A stretch of 64,000 bases of DNA from Paulinella micropora (GCA_019918135.1 WBZZ01004066.1:230001-294000), one strand, 5' to 3'; shown: positions 51,718 through 61,008, counted from the stretch's first letter. The notes: generated by a model not told the origin, from the sequence alone. Numbers and translations are program-made.

Positions 51718-52557
51718 GCGTGGCCTGGCGCGGGCGGGGAGCTGAACTGGTTCGACGTGCTCGACGTGGCCCGGCTCCTGGACGAAGGCTACGTCGCGCC
51801 CTGGCCCCCGGGCGCCGTGAACCGGGCCTATGTCGCGCGGCCCGGCGGCCTGGAGCTCGTAGGCGAGTACCTGACCACCGTCGTGCACGTGGTGCCGTCC
51901 TGGCTGCGGCCGAACGAGGGCGAAGCCCTGCCACGCCTCAACACCGTGCACTGGATGTACACCTGGCGGCAAACCCTGGGCCGCGCGGCGGACCGCCTGC
52001 CCGGCCGGCGCGGCCTGTCCGACGGGGACCTGGCGCTGCTCCGGGAACGCTACCACCTGGGCGTAGGCCAGCCAGGGGATTGGTTCGAGCACTTCGTACC
52101 GGAAAGCCGCCCTTCGTTCTGCGCGGCGCTGCAGGCCGAATTGGAGTGCGGCCTGCGCGTCAGACCCATGAGGGCGTTCCGTCTGGCGGCCGGCGGCGTG
52201 CTGGTCACGAGCGCCAACCAGGGCGGCGGCCGAGACTTCAGGGTGTTGACCACCAGCGGGCTCTGGTTGACCACCCTCGCGGAAAATCCCGACGACACCT
52301 TCACCCGAGACTACGGCCGCTCCTGGCTGCAGTCCCTGGTCAAGCTGCGCGAGGGGCTCGGCACGCCCGACAACACCGGCTTCCGGCTGGTGGCGGGAAC
52401 GGCGGGCCTGCTGGCGGCGGTCCGTGCGCTTGCGCACAGACTCCGCCCTGACTGCAGCGACGAGACAGTGAACGGGGACCTCCACTCCGGCGGCCTGGTC
52501 TCCTACTGCCTGTTCCGGCGTGCGTGCAGCCTCCGAGACCGGCCCGGGAGCGCGTAG
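51718..52557 (+). CDS. unknown globular protein, start uncertain
   Basis: The frame encodes ELNWFDVLDVARLLDEGYVA, YLTTVVHVVPSWLRPNEGEA, LRERYHLGVGQPGDWFEHFV and FRLAAGGVLVTSANQGGGRD, all typical of a folded protein, and ends at 52557. The upstream part is Pro-rich repeat sequence with only non-ATG starts, and the first in-frame ATG is well inside the fold. Just before the fold lies a pyrimidine tract ending GTGCAG, which could be a splice acceptor. No family is recognised. Confidence 0.5.
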   Translation, partial: AWPGAGGELNWFDVLDVARLLDEGYVAPWPPGAVNRAYVARPGGLELVGEYLTTVVHVVPSWLRPNEGEALPRLNTVHWMYTWRQTLGRAADRLPGRRGLSDGDLALLRERYHLGVGQPGDWFEHFVPESRPSFCAALQAELECGLRVRPMRAFRLAAGGVLVTSANQGGGRDFRVLTTSGLWLTTLAENPDDTFTRDYGRSWLQSLVKLREGLGTPDNTGFRLVAGTAGLLAAVRALAHRLRPDCSDETVNGDLHSGGLVSYCLFRRACSLRDRPGSA

Positions 52558-52656
52558 CCCCTGGCGGACGGCGTCCCCCCCCGGCCAGCGTGCCAAGCGA
52601 GCCTGACCTCTGTCCCTTGTAGCTCACGGGCCTGCCGGAACGTAATAGCTGAACAT

Positions 52657-52662
52657 TTTATT
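52657..52662 (-). terminator. AATAAA on the minus strand
   Basis: The + strand TTTATT reads AATAAA on the minus strand, 10 bases beyond the stop of the small minus-strand frame at 52673, in an AT-rich patch (CATTTTATTATATAC). Confidence 0.5.
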
Positions 52663-52672
52663 ATATACAAAG

Positions 52673-52969
52673 CTATTCCTGGTCTTCTCTGCGCCAGCCC
52701 GAGGGTGCTAGATAGTCTCGAAGCCGCTCCACTTGCTGCAATCTTAATACGCTCGTCTGGTCTGTGTTGTTGTTTTCAGGCAATGTCAGCTTCTCTAGCT
52801 GGTCACAGTGCACTGGCTGTTGACTGACTGGCCGGCATCCCCTGAGCCCGCTCTTTCTCTGTCTTTCTCGTGCTCTCTGTGTCCTCCCTTCGATGGGTGG
52901 TTGGGAACAGTCATTAAAAGCGCGATGAAGCCGTTCCCGGCACGAAAGGGGGGGGGGGGGGGAGTGCAC
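52673..52969 (-). CDS. small basic protein or last exon, unknown
   Basis: The minus strand has an open stretch with RLHRAFNDCSQPPIEGRTQR, RKSGLRGCRPVSQQPVHCDQ and LRLQQVERLRDYLAPSGWR, and moderate GC. It ends at 52673 with AATAAA close behind, which supports a real transcript end. There is no ATG in the frame, so it may be the end of a longer or spliced gene, or not coding. Confidence 0.3.
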   Translation of the reverse strand: MHSPPPPLSCRERLHRAFNDCSQPPIEGRTQRARERQRKSGLRGCRPVSQQPVHCDQLEKLTLPENNNTDQTSVLRLQQVERLRDYLAPSGWRREDQE

Positions 52970-53231
52970 CCGCCTCCCCGGCCCAGACTAGACGCTGGCG
53001 GGACACGACTGGCGTGGCCGCCGGGCCCGGGGGCGAGGGAGGCGGAAGGTAAGGAGGAGAGAGAGGCGGGAGGGGGGGCGGGGGGAGGAGAGGGAGGCGG
53101 TCGAGAGGGGGGGGGGGGGGCGGAAGAAGGGAGGGCGGGGGGGGGGGGGGCGGCGCGCGGCCGTGCCTCCGCCCACCCCCTCCCCGTGCAGGGGACACGC
53201 CGGCGGGGCCACGCCGCGCCCGGGCCAGTGC
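52970..53231. other. purine-rich intergenic before recombinase B
   Basis: GC-rich with four G-runs (near 52950-52962, 53107-53120, 53138-53150). A pyrimidine stretch ending CCCCGTGCAG lies about 40 bases before the ATG at 53232. No gene is supported. Confidence 0.4.
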
Positions 53232-56063
53232 ATGAGCTTCACGCGCTTTGAAGACCTGCTGAGCGCGGGGGGCGCGGACGCAGAGGAGGGGGAGGACGAC
53301 GAGGGGGGCGACGGCCTCCCGCCGGACAGCGCCGGGTGGTTGGACTACGGCCGGGACGACGAGGACACCGGCTCCTCTTCTTCCAGCGACGACGACGACG
53401 CCCCCGCGGAGAGTGACGCCCCGGAGATCGCCACCGAGGTGTGGTTCGACCCGCGCGGCGAGGACCCGCGCGGTGAGCTCGAGCAAGAGCTCCGTGTCCT
53501 GCGGGCGTTCCTGGAGTCCGCCTTCAACCCGGCGCGCTGGGGGCGCGTGGCGGCGCCGAGCACGGCGCGGCAGCACGTGCGGCGTGCCAGGTTCTTCGCG
53601 GTGTACGCCGCGCACACGCTGCCCGGCCAGGTCCGGTGCCTGCGGGAGGCGCTGGCCCAGGACGGCGAGCGGGCCAAGCAGCTGCTGACGGGCTTTGCCG
53701 AGGCCATGAGCCCGCGCTGGAAGTCGGCGACCCTGGCCGGCTACCTGGCCACGCTGCTGCAGGTCAGGGCCATGTTCTGGTCGGAGTTGTGGCAGGCCCG
53801 CCTGTACCCGGACGTCTCGCGCTGGCTGGGCAACCTGCACCGCCAGGCCCTGGCGTACGCCGCCGTGGAGGGGCGCTATGCCCCGCCCGAGCGGCCGGCG
53901 CAGTCCCTGTGGGACCTGCAGAGCCTGTTGTTTGCGGCCATAGCCGATTACCTCCACCATTACCCTGAGGACCGAGAGCGGCGCTCGTCGGTCCCGCTCA
54001 CCGAGGAGCGGTGGCCGGACTACCGGGAGGGCGTGCTGCGCCCCGCCCGGGTCGCCCTGCTGTGCTTGACCCTGACGCCGCCGGTGTCGAGGTCGTACAT
54101 CCTGCGCAATCTCGAGTTTGGCCGCTCGTTGGAGCGCGACGTGGAGCAGGGCACGTGGTGCCTGAGCCTCACGGACCCGTTGGCGCTGAGCTCGCAGCAG
54201 AACAAGACGCGCGCCACGTACGGGGGCTACCGGCTGCCGCGCAGCCCCAACAGCTGGCCCGCGGCGAGGTTCCCCCCCCAGAAGTGCCCGTGGCCCCGGG
54301 GCTTCCAGCTGCGGGACGGCCGGGGGTCGGCGCTGGACTTCTGCCTGCTGGACCTGCAGCAGCGCGTGCTGCCCCCGCTGCTGGGGCAGGCGGCCGGCGG
54401 GCCGACCGCGCTGTTCCCCCGGGCGCTCAAGTACCGGACGCGGGCCGGCTGGGCCCGGCACGCGGCCAAGCGCCACGAGCCCCTGGACGGCCGCGACTGG
54501 GCGCTCTTCTTCCGCGAAGCGTGTGAGCACTACGCGTCGAAGCTCGTAGTCGACGGGCAGGAGTTCCAGCGCCCCGCGGGCTGGAGCCAGTACCTGATGC
54601 CGAAGAACACGCGGCCGGCGAGCGAGACGATGGTGCGCAACCTGGAGGGACAGGAGGTGGGGGCGGAGCTGGGCCTGCGCGCCGCGCCCGGCCAGCGGAC
54701 GGCCGTGACTGCCGACGACCTGGCCATCTTTGCGTTCGGGTCGCAGCACTCGGTGCGCACGGTGGAGCGCTCGTACCTGCTGCCCAGCTACTTTGAAGAA
54801 CGCGCGCGCAAGCTGGTGGCGTGGATCGATTCGGGGCTGCGTGAGCCGCACTGGACCGCCGAAGTCAAGCAGGAGAAGCTGCAAGTGACGCGCAGCCAGG
54901 CGGCCCAGAAGTTCTGCCAGCAGTTCTCGCTGCGCGGCCCCGTGCTGGAGCCCTTGCCGGCGGCCGAGGCAGCGCGGCGCGCCCGCGACCGGGCGGCCGT
55001 GCGCAACCTGCGGGGCTACACCATCCTGAACCTGCACGCGCAGCTGGGCCAGGCCGAGGCCGGCCAGCACGTGCCCGCGCGGGCCGAGCCACGGCCGTGG
55101 CCGGCCGTGGTCGTGGTGGATGACCCGGGCTTCGACGTGGTGGGCTTCCAGCAGGTGTACGGCCTCGACGCCAGGCAGGCTGCCAGGACCCTCACGGCCT
55201 TTTGGCAAAAGCGCCCGGACCAGGGCGCGCTGCACGGGGTCCGTATCCACGTCGTCCGCACGCTGCTGGAGGAGGGCGGGGAGGCCCTCCGGCGGGTAGT
55301 GGGTGAACCCCCGGCGGACCTGGCGTCCAACTGGCAGGCGGCGAAGGAGTACCAGACTAAGTACGGGCGGGCTTTGCTGGCCAACGCCGGGTATTGGGAG
55401 CGGGGCGTGGCGGACTGCCTGCCCCCGCACGCAGAGGCGGGAGACGCGAAGAGATTGCCCGACGCCAGCCAGCTCGCTCAGCCCTACTTCTTCCGTTTCC
55501 GGATCAGGGACCGCGCGTACGGGGGCTGGCCCGACCGGTGGACGACGGCGGCCGAGGTGTTGGCGTGGTATGGAGCGAAGCGCGGCCACCTGCTAGGCAG
55601 CTGGTGCGCGAGGCAGGGCCTGGCCGTCCAGTCCAAGCTGCAGACGTACTTGGACGCGCTGCGAGTCAGGTCGGCGCAACGCCTGGCCGCGCCGGCCGAC
55701 CAGTTCGTGCTGGTCCAGTGGGTCGGCACCGCGCCCGAGCGCACCGAGGGCTACGAGCCCGCCGGCCGCGAGTACTGGGGGCCCTGGTACGACCGCAACT
55801 GGGCCTGGCTGCCGGTCGCGTTGCTGCAAAAGGAGTACAACCGCGCGGACTGGACCGTGACCTACGACTTGCTGACCCACCGCCTGGGCGTGCACGGCAA
55901 GTTTGCCCTGTACCTGCCCCCGGCCGTGGTGGCCGAGGTCCGCAGCCAGGCCCGCGTCGTCGTCGTCGCGGCTCCCGCCGCGCCGCCCGCCACTCTTGCG
56001 CCGGGCGCCGGCAGGCCGGGGGGCGGGCGGCGTGCCCAGAAGAAAGGGGCTAAGCGGGGCTAA
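53232..56063 (+). CDS. tyrosine-recombinase-like protein B with long C-terminal region
   Basis: The ATG at 53232 gives 943 residues. Residues 15-75 are acidic (EEGEDDEGGDG, SSSSSDDDDAPAESD). A helical core-binding-like domain lies at about 110-260 (RWKSATLAGYLATLLQVRAM). The catalytic layout is LTLTPPVSRSYILRNLEF (Arg287), NKTRATYGGYRLP (Lys325), ETMVRNLEG (Arg469) and GSQHSVRTVERSYLLP, with His506 and Tyr515 9 residues apart as in canonical tyrosine recombinases. The last 350 residues are an extra domain with no family I recognise (WPDRWTTAAEVLAWYGAKRG). It is paralogous to 45972-47549 and looks whole. The long C-terminal region recalls the extended recombinases of giant fungal elements only in overall design. 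Confidence 0.65.
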   Translation: MSFTRFEDLLSAGGADAEEGEDDEGGDGLPPDSAGWLDYGRDDEDTGSSSSSDDDDAPAESDAPEIATEVWFDPRGEDPRGELEQELRVLRAFLESAFNPARWGRVAAPSTARQHVRRARFFAVYAAHTLPGQVRCLREALAQDGERAKQLLTGFAEAMSPRWKSATLAGYLATLLQVRAMFWSELWQARLYPDVSRWLGNLHRQALAYAAVEGRYAPPERPAQSLWDLQSLLFAAIADYLHHYPEDRERRSSVPLTEERWPDYREGVLRPARVALLCLTLTPPVSRSYILRNLEFGRSLERDVEQGTWCLSLTDPLALSSQQNKTRATYGGYRLPRSPNSWPAARFPPQKCPWPRGFQLRDGRGSALDFCLLDLQQRVLPPLLGQAAGGPTALFPRALKYRTRAGWARHAAKRHEPLDGRDWALFFREACEHYASKLVVDGQEFQRPAGWSQYLMPKNTRPASETMVRNLEGQEVGAELGLRAAPGQRTAVTADDLAIFAFGSQHSVRTVERSYLLPSYFEERARKLVAWIDSGLREPHWTAEVKQEKLQVTRSQAAQKFCQQFSLRGPVLEPLPAAEAARRARDRAAVRNLRGYTILNLHAQLGQAEAGQHVPARAEPRPWPAVVVVDDPGFDVVGFQQVYGLDARQAARTLTAFWQKRPDQGALHGVRIHVVRTLLEEGGEALRRVVGEPPADLASNWQAAKEYQTKYGRALLANAGYWERGVADCLPPHAEAGDAKRLPDASQLAQPYFFRFRIRDRAYGGWPDRWTTAAEVLAWYGAKRGHLLGSWCARQGLAVQSKLQTYLDALRVRSAQRLAAPADQFVLVQWVGTAPERTEGYEPAGREYWGPWYDRNWAWLPVALLQKEYNRADWTVTYDLLTHRLGVHGKFALYLPPAVVAEVRSQARVVVVAAPAAPPATLAPGAGRPGGGRRAQKKGAKRG

Positions 56064-56421
56064 GCGGGGCGCGGCGGGCGCGTCCTGAGCCCCCCCTCCC
56101 CCATCCTCTGCGTCGGCTGCTTGGGCGTCGCCGCGCCGGGGTGGTCGTCCGGTACTGTCGGCTGGGGGGGCAGGAGTGCTCCCTCCCCCTCCTCTAGGCC
56201 GCACCCTCTCTCTCACACACGGCCGCACGCGGCCTCGTTAAGCAAGAGCCTCTGTAATAAAGAAATACTTAGCCCTGCTGGGGGCCAGGCTGTACAACCC
56301 CTGCCTTTTGCCTGCCGGCCGTCCCTTTCCTCTCCCCCCCCCCTCTGGGGGCGTGGCCGTGCCGGTGTGTGCCTCACGCCGCCCGGGGTCCGCTCGGGGG
56401 TCCGCTCGGGTCCGTGCGGGG
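56064..56421. other. convergent 3' region of recombinase B and RPB1 genes
   Basis: No gene is seen. AATAAA at 56256-56261 on the + strand lies about 190 bases beyond the recombinase stop, within TCTGTAATAAAGAAATAC. The rest is pyrimidine-rich with a C-run near 56335. Confidence 0.5.
56256..56261 (+). terminator. AATAAA polyadenylation-type signal
   Basis: AATAAA lies in a local AT-rich patch between the two convergent genes and fits the recombinase B transcript. Confidence 0.5.
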
Positions 56422-59400
56422 TCAGTCGCACGGCCGGAGCCGGAAGAAGGCGTCCCCTAGGGGGGGTGGCCGGCCACTAAAGAAACTCCAGTAGGACGAG
56501 TCGGGGTGGGAGGCCTGTCCCAGGCTCTCGCCGAGGAAGGTGCGGCCGTTGCGTTCAAAGAGTGACTTCTCGAACGGGTCCCGCTCCAGCTTCTCGTAGC
56601 CGCTGCGGCTGACGGGCAGCAGCGTGCCCGTGTGCGTCATCACGCGCGACAGTGTTTCGGTGTGCAGCTGGTTGAGGCCCCCGATGCCCGCCAGGGACCG
56701 GCCCAGCTCGTAGCGCAGGCACAGCGCCGCCGCCTCGATGCAGAGCAGCTGGTACGCGAGGGAGGGGTCGCTGAACTCGACGGTCTCGGGCACCCACTCC
56801 GGGCGGGCGAGCAGCTTGCGCAGCCGCTCCAGGCTGACCTGGCCCGGCTGCAGCGCCAGGCTGAGCACGGACGACGCCCGGTCGTAGCTGGCCTTGGCGA
56901 CGCCGGTCGCGGGCCAGCAGGCGGCCAGGGCCCGGCGCAGGGCCGACGTACAGAACAGCTCGGTGCTGTTGTACTGGTACGTGCTGGCGCGCACCCGGCG
57001 GGTCGTGGGCGGCCGCTTCGGGGACCCACCGCCGTGGGCCCGGGCGGCATCGCGCTCCGGTGCGAGCGGTGCCTCCCGTGCCAGCGCCTGGTAGCCCCGG
57101 CGCACCCGGCACACCAGCTCCGGCAGGCCAAAGGGCGCCTGCGGGGCCCAGGCCGCGTCGGGGCGGACGAGCGCCGCCCGCCAGCGCAGGCGGGCGAACA
57201 GGACGACGGAGCGCCGCACGCGCTCCGCCTCGGCCGGCCGGACGCCCAGCTCTGCCTGGACCACGGCCCACAGGTCCCGGCAGTGGCCGCACGCGCCCGT
57301 GGCCACCGGCGCCCCGGCGGGCGGGGGGCGCTCGAGGCAGAGCGGGAGCAGCGGGTGCCGGCCGCAGGGCCTGGCGCGCTGCTGGTGTTGCTGCTGCAAG
57401 AGGTCGGCGAGCCGTGACTCGACCGGGCGCCAGTGGAGCCCGTCCTGCAGCCGGCCGGGGAAGTCGATGACACAGTCGCGCCCGCGCACCAGCAGGCCCG
57501 GGGGCGCCAGGTAAGCGCCCTGCAGCACAAAGTTGAGGGTGTGCTGGAAGTAGCCCGTGGTGGCCACGGTCCGCACGTTCTGGCCCACGACCTCGCGCGA
57601 CGCGGCCATGTGCCAGCCAAAGCTGCGCAGCGACAGCCCGGCCAGGAAGGACTCGCGCACGAAGCCGCTGTCGTCGGGCGCGCCGGGGCGCGAGTAGGCG
57701 CTGCGCCGGCCGCCGACGCTCGGCTCGATCAGGGAGCCGGCATACAGGTGCAGGCCGGCCTGGAGCTGCAACTGCTGCACGTCCTCGAGGGAGCCCTTGG
57801 CGCCCGACACGATGCTGGACATGATCCCGCGCGTGTGCGGCGCGGCCAGCCAGGCCCGCTGGTGTTCTTGCGCCAGGGACCGCAGCCGGGCCCCGTGCTG
57901 GTTGCACCGGGCGAGCAGGTCGCGCTCGGCGCCCAGGTCCGCCGCCAGCAGGGCGGCCAGGCGCCGCTCACGGCGAACCCAGCCCGGCCGGCGGGCCGGG
58001 GGCGGGGCACGCCCGGCGCCGGGGCCGGGGGCGGGCCCGGGGGGCCGCCCCAGCGCCGGGGGGGGCGGCAGCTCCGCCGCGGGGCGCGGGGCCAGGTCCG
58101 CCAGCGACAGCGTGAGGGCACGGCGGCGGTTCAGCCAGGCCACGAACACTCTGACGCAGTCGAGGAAGAAGGCCGCCCACTGGGGGGCGTAGTCGCTGTG
58201 CAGGAGCTTGACGAGGCTGTCGCGGCCCTGGCCCAGGGGCGGCGCGGGGGGGCCCAGCGGCCCCGGCTCGCCCCCCCGGCCCGACGCCAGCGCGTGGCGG
58301 GCCTGCGCCTGGCTCACGAAGGACAGGGGCAGGAACCAGCCCAGCACGTCCCACGCGGTGCAGCCGTCGTCCGGCGGCCCCGGGCCCGCGCGCAGGTAGC
58401 CGGGGGGCGCCGGCACGTGCCGCTCCAGCTGCGCGCGCAGGGACAGGACGTCGGCCGGCCCGAAGGTGTCGGGCCCCCGGAGCGCGCCCGCCAGGACGTT
58501 GAGGTTGTCGAGGGCGAGCTTGGCCACGTTCTCGGACGCGGCGCGCGTCACAATGTGCTGGCAGGAGCCGATGGCCTCGTCCGCCGACCAGCCGTCCAGG
58601 GGGTCCTGCAGCGCCACCAGCGTGATGACGTCCCCGTCGTTGTCGCCGTTGAAGGGGATCTCTTCGATCGGGTTGAGCGCCAGGCAGAAGTGCTGCGGGG
58701 CAAACTCGGGCCGGTCCACCGCGAGCCGCCGCGCGTGCAGGCGGGACAGCGCCGCCAGGCACGAGGGGGGCTCGCTGAGGAGGTCGGTGCGGGGCACGAG
58801 GACCGAGAACACGCGCGCGCTCTGCGGCGACAGCGTGGGCTGGCGGTTGAGGAGGACCTTGCTGCCCTGCGTGAGGCTCATCTCCAGCACGTCGCCCACG
58901 TGCAAAAAGTCCGAGTACGGCCGCGCCCCGCCCCCCCGGCCGGCGGCGGCCAGCTCGTCGAGCAGCAGCGGGGGGCAGAAGGCCAGGGGGTTGAACACGG
59001 AGCCGCGCTGGGGCGAGCTCGAACTGGCCGCCCGCTGCGCGCCGCGCGGCCGCCGCCACAGGAGGCCCAGCGCGGGATACACGTCCCCGTACACGAGGTC
59101 CGGGTTGCGCTCGCGCAGGGCCACGGCCTCGGCCGCCCGGCCCTCGTCGCGCAGCCGGGCCAGCAGCGCCTGCCAGCCGCGCAGCCGGGCCCGCGCCTGC
59201 TGGATCAGGTCGGCCCGGGCGCGCACCGACTCCACGTTCTGCGCCGTGACGCGCACACACTCGAACTGCGTGCGCAGGAAGCCCCAGCCCACCATGACGT
59301 GCCCCACCGGGACGGTGGCGACGCCGATCAGGACCCCGCGGCCGGAGCAGTTGAGGCGCTTGCCGAGGCCGTTCTTGCGGAACTCGCCGTCCTTGCAGTT

Positions 59401-60720
59401 CAGGAGCTCGCTGAGGCTGCGGAGCCCCTCGGGCGGCCGCAGCGCGGGCGGGACCGTGGGCGGGGCCGCGGCCGCCGAGTGGGGCGCCGGGGGGTGCACG
59501 GGCGCGTGGCTCGTGAGGCCCGCACACCAGCAGTTGTAGGCGGCGGTCAGCGTGCGGAGGTACTCGGTCGTCAGCACGCAGCCCGGCCCCTGCTGCCACA
59601 GCGCGCCCGCCTCGAGCGCCAGCGGGGCGCCGGGCGCGGCCCGGGCGGGGTTGCCCCACGCCCGCCCCCCCAGGTGCCGCTCCAGCGCCAGCCGGAGCTC
59701 CCAGGCGCAGCGCAGCAGGTCGGCGACGGCGTACGCGTTGTCGGCCAGCTCGTGGCCGTAGCTCAGCAGCACCTGGCGGCCGTCCACGCTCGCGTGCGTC
59801 ACGGGCAGCAGCGCGCGCGAGGGGACCAGGCACGCGAAGCGGAAGAGGCGTTCGGGGTGCGCGGGCAGGCGGGCCCGCGCCCAGGCGTCGGCCGGCGCCG
59901 CGGCGAGCCAGGCGCGCAGCGCCGCCGAGGGCACCTGCGCCCGGCCGCCGCCGGCCCGGGGGCAGCACCAGCCGCACAAGTTCTCGAGCGCCGCGCGGCC
60001 GGCGGGGCCGCGGAACTGGACCTCGGCCCACAGGCCACACAGCTTGACCAGGCGGGGCTGCGCGCAGCCGCAGCCGCCTGCCTCCACCGCACAGCGCACG
60101 ACACCCCGCTTGCGGGCCAGGGCGCTGCCCAGGGCGCGGGACATGAGCGCCGCGCCCGGCGCCGCCACGGGGGCGGCCGAGGCCACCTCGTCCTGCCCGC
60201 TAGCGTGGCCGGGCGCGTGGGCGACCTGGAGCTGCAGCTGGGCCAGCCCCGTCACCCGGTCCAGGGACTCGACGAGCGCGCGCTGCTGCTCCTGGCTCAG
60301 GACGGCCCGGCCGTCGGCCACGCAGGCCGCCGGCCCCGCCTCCTCCTTGGCCAGCACCGCCGTGTCCCACAAGAAGGCCCCGCACTGCTTACACACCAGG
60401 GACAGGGCCAGCGACGCCTGCTTTTCGAACTGGGGGAGCAGCCACGGCTCCGGTACCTCGAGGTGGAAGGAGTGGTAGGTGCAGGCCAGCAGGTCTTGCT
60501 CGCACAAGGAACAGCACTTGGTGGCGCTGTCGGGCGTCAGCACGGGGTCGTGGTACGTGAACTTGGCATGGTTCTCCTCGGTACCGAGCCCCGACAGCCA
60601 GCCGGCCGACACGTCCCGCACGTCCAGGTCCGTAGCTAGCTCGGCGGCCAGGCTGAGCACGTAATGGTCATCGCCGTCCGCCGGGCAGGGCGCGCGCACC
60701 TCCTGGACTGCTTGCCACAT
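56422..60720 (-). CDS. DNA-directed RNA polymerase largest subunit (RPB1-like)
   Basis: The ATG at 60720 gives one open frame of 1,432 residues. The clamp zinc motif CSLCEQDLLACTYH is at about 70-83 and the second Cys pair VCKQCG follows. GKRLNCSGRGVLIGVATVPV matches the RPB1 GKRVDFSARTVI block, and LNRQPTLSPQSAR is at about 620-635. The catalytic metal loop reads FNGDNDGD, with three aspartates at 693, 695 and 697. The bridge-helix region SGFVRESFLAGLSLRSFGWH and TGYFQHTL is at about 1020-1065, and the C-terminal block THTGTLLPVSRSGYEKLERD and DPFEKSLFE is at 1360-1390. There is no heptad tail. It is far more diverged than a nuclear RPB1 and is intronless, as in giant viruses that transcribe with their own polymerase. 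The frame is whole. Confidence 0.9.
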   Translation of the reverse strand: MWQAVQEVRAPCPADGDDHYVLSLAAELATDLDVRDVSAGWLSGLGTEENHAKFTYHDPVLTPDSATKCCSLCEQDLLACTYHSFHLEVPEPWLLPQFEKQASLALSLVCKQCGAFLWDTAVLAKEEAGPAACVADGRAVLSQEQQRALVESLDRVTGLAQLQLQVAHAPGHASGQDEVASAAPVAAPGAALMSRALGSALARKRGVVRCAVEAGGCGCAQPRLVKLCGLWAEVQFRGPAGRAALENLCGWCCPRAGGGRAQVPSAALRAWLAAAPADAWARARLPAHPERLFRFACLVPSRALLPVTHASVDGRQVLLSYGHELADNAYAVADLLRCAWELRLALERHLGGRAWGNPARAAPGAPLALEAGALWQQGPGCVLTTEYLRTLTAAYNCWCAGLTSHAPVHPPAPHSAAAAPPTVPPALRPPEGLRSLSELLNCKDGEFRKNGLGKRLNCSGRGVLIGVATVPVGHVMVGWGFLRTQFECVRVTAQNVESVRARADLIQQARARLRGWQALLARLRDEGRAAEAVALRERNPDLVYGDVYPALGLLWRRPRGAQRAASSSSPQRGSVFNPLAFCPPLLLDELAAAGRGGGARPYSDFLHVGDVLEMSLTQGSKVLLNRQPTLSPQSARVFSVLVPRTDLLSEPPSCLAALSRLHARRLAVDRPEFAPQHFCLALNPIEEIPFNGDNDGDVITLVALQDPLDGWSADEAIGSCQHIVTRAASENVAKLALDNLNVLAGALRGPDTFGPADVLSLRAQLERHVPAPPGYLRAGPGPPDDGCTAWDVLGWFLPLSFVSQAQARHALASGRGGEPGPLGPPAPPLGQGRDSLVKLLHSDYAPQWAAFFLDCVRVFVAWLNRRRALTLSLADLAPRPAAELPPPPALGRPPGPAPGPGAGRAPPPARRPGWVRRERRLAALLAADLGAERDLLARCNQHGARLRSLAQEHQRAWLAAPHTRGIMSSIVSGAKGSLEDVQQLQLQAGLHLYAGSLIEPSVGGRRSAYSRPGAPDDSGFVRESFLAGLSLRSFGWHMAASREVVGQNVRTVATTGYFQHTLNFVLQGAYLAPPGLLVRGRDCVIDFPGRLQDGLHWRPVESRLADLLQQQHQQRARPCGRHPLLPLCLERPPPAGAPVATGACGHCRDLWAVVQAELGVRPAEAERVRRSVVLFARLRWRAALVRPDAAWAPQAPFGLPELVCRVRRGYQALAREAPLAPERDAARAHGGGSPKRPPTTRRVRASTYQYNSTELFCTSALRRALAACWPATGVAKASYDRASSVLSLALQPGQVSLERLRKLLARPEWVPETVEFSDPSLAYQLLCIEAAALCLRYELGRSLAGIGGLNQLHTETLSRVMTHTGTLLPVSRSGYEKLERDPFEKSLFERNGRTFLGESLGQASHPDSSYWSFFSGRPPPLGDAFFRLRPCD

Positions 60721-61008
60721 GCGGCCGGGGCTGACCCCACAGCCGCTTCGTCTCTGCTCGGCGTGGCAATGTGGCCAGCCCAGGGAGAGCGGGAGGAGGC
60801 CGGCTCGTTCTTCCCTGGCTGGCTGGGGGAAAGGAGGACCCTCTCCTCTCTCTCTCCTCTCCGTCTCCGAAGAGGGAGAGTGCAGGGGGGGAAGGGGGAC
60901 GGCAAAGGGGAGGGTACCAGTCCCCGCGGCGCTCGCTTCTCTGCCGTCCCTTCCCTCTACGACGCGCACTCCCGGCCATGACCGGCAGCTAAACCAACAA
61001 AGGAAAGC
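60721..61008. promoter_or_regulatory. divergent upstream region of RPB1 and the cut F-box gene
   Basis: This 288-base gap lies between two divergently oriented starts. It contains a purine-rich tract (GAAGAGGGAGAGTGCAGGGG) and CTCTCTCTCC. The open frame that extends the RPB1 frame upstream has only weak start context. No motif shared with other genes was recognised. Confidence 0.4.

Noticed and set aside
51690-53195. Spliceosomal introns ending in pyrimidine tract plus GTGCAG (before 51718 and before 53232)
   Set aside because: The sites look like acceptors, but no matching donor and upstream exon in phase could be supported; kept only as a remark.
57433-60639. Long plus-strand frame opposite the RPB1 gene
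   Set aside because: Arg/Gln/Val-rich shadow of the polymerase gene, without domains.
56422-60720. Ordinary host nuclear RPB1
   Set aside because: Divergence is strong, no heptad tail and no intron; still not fully excluded without phylogeny.
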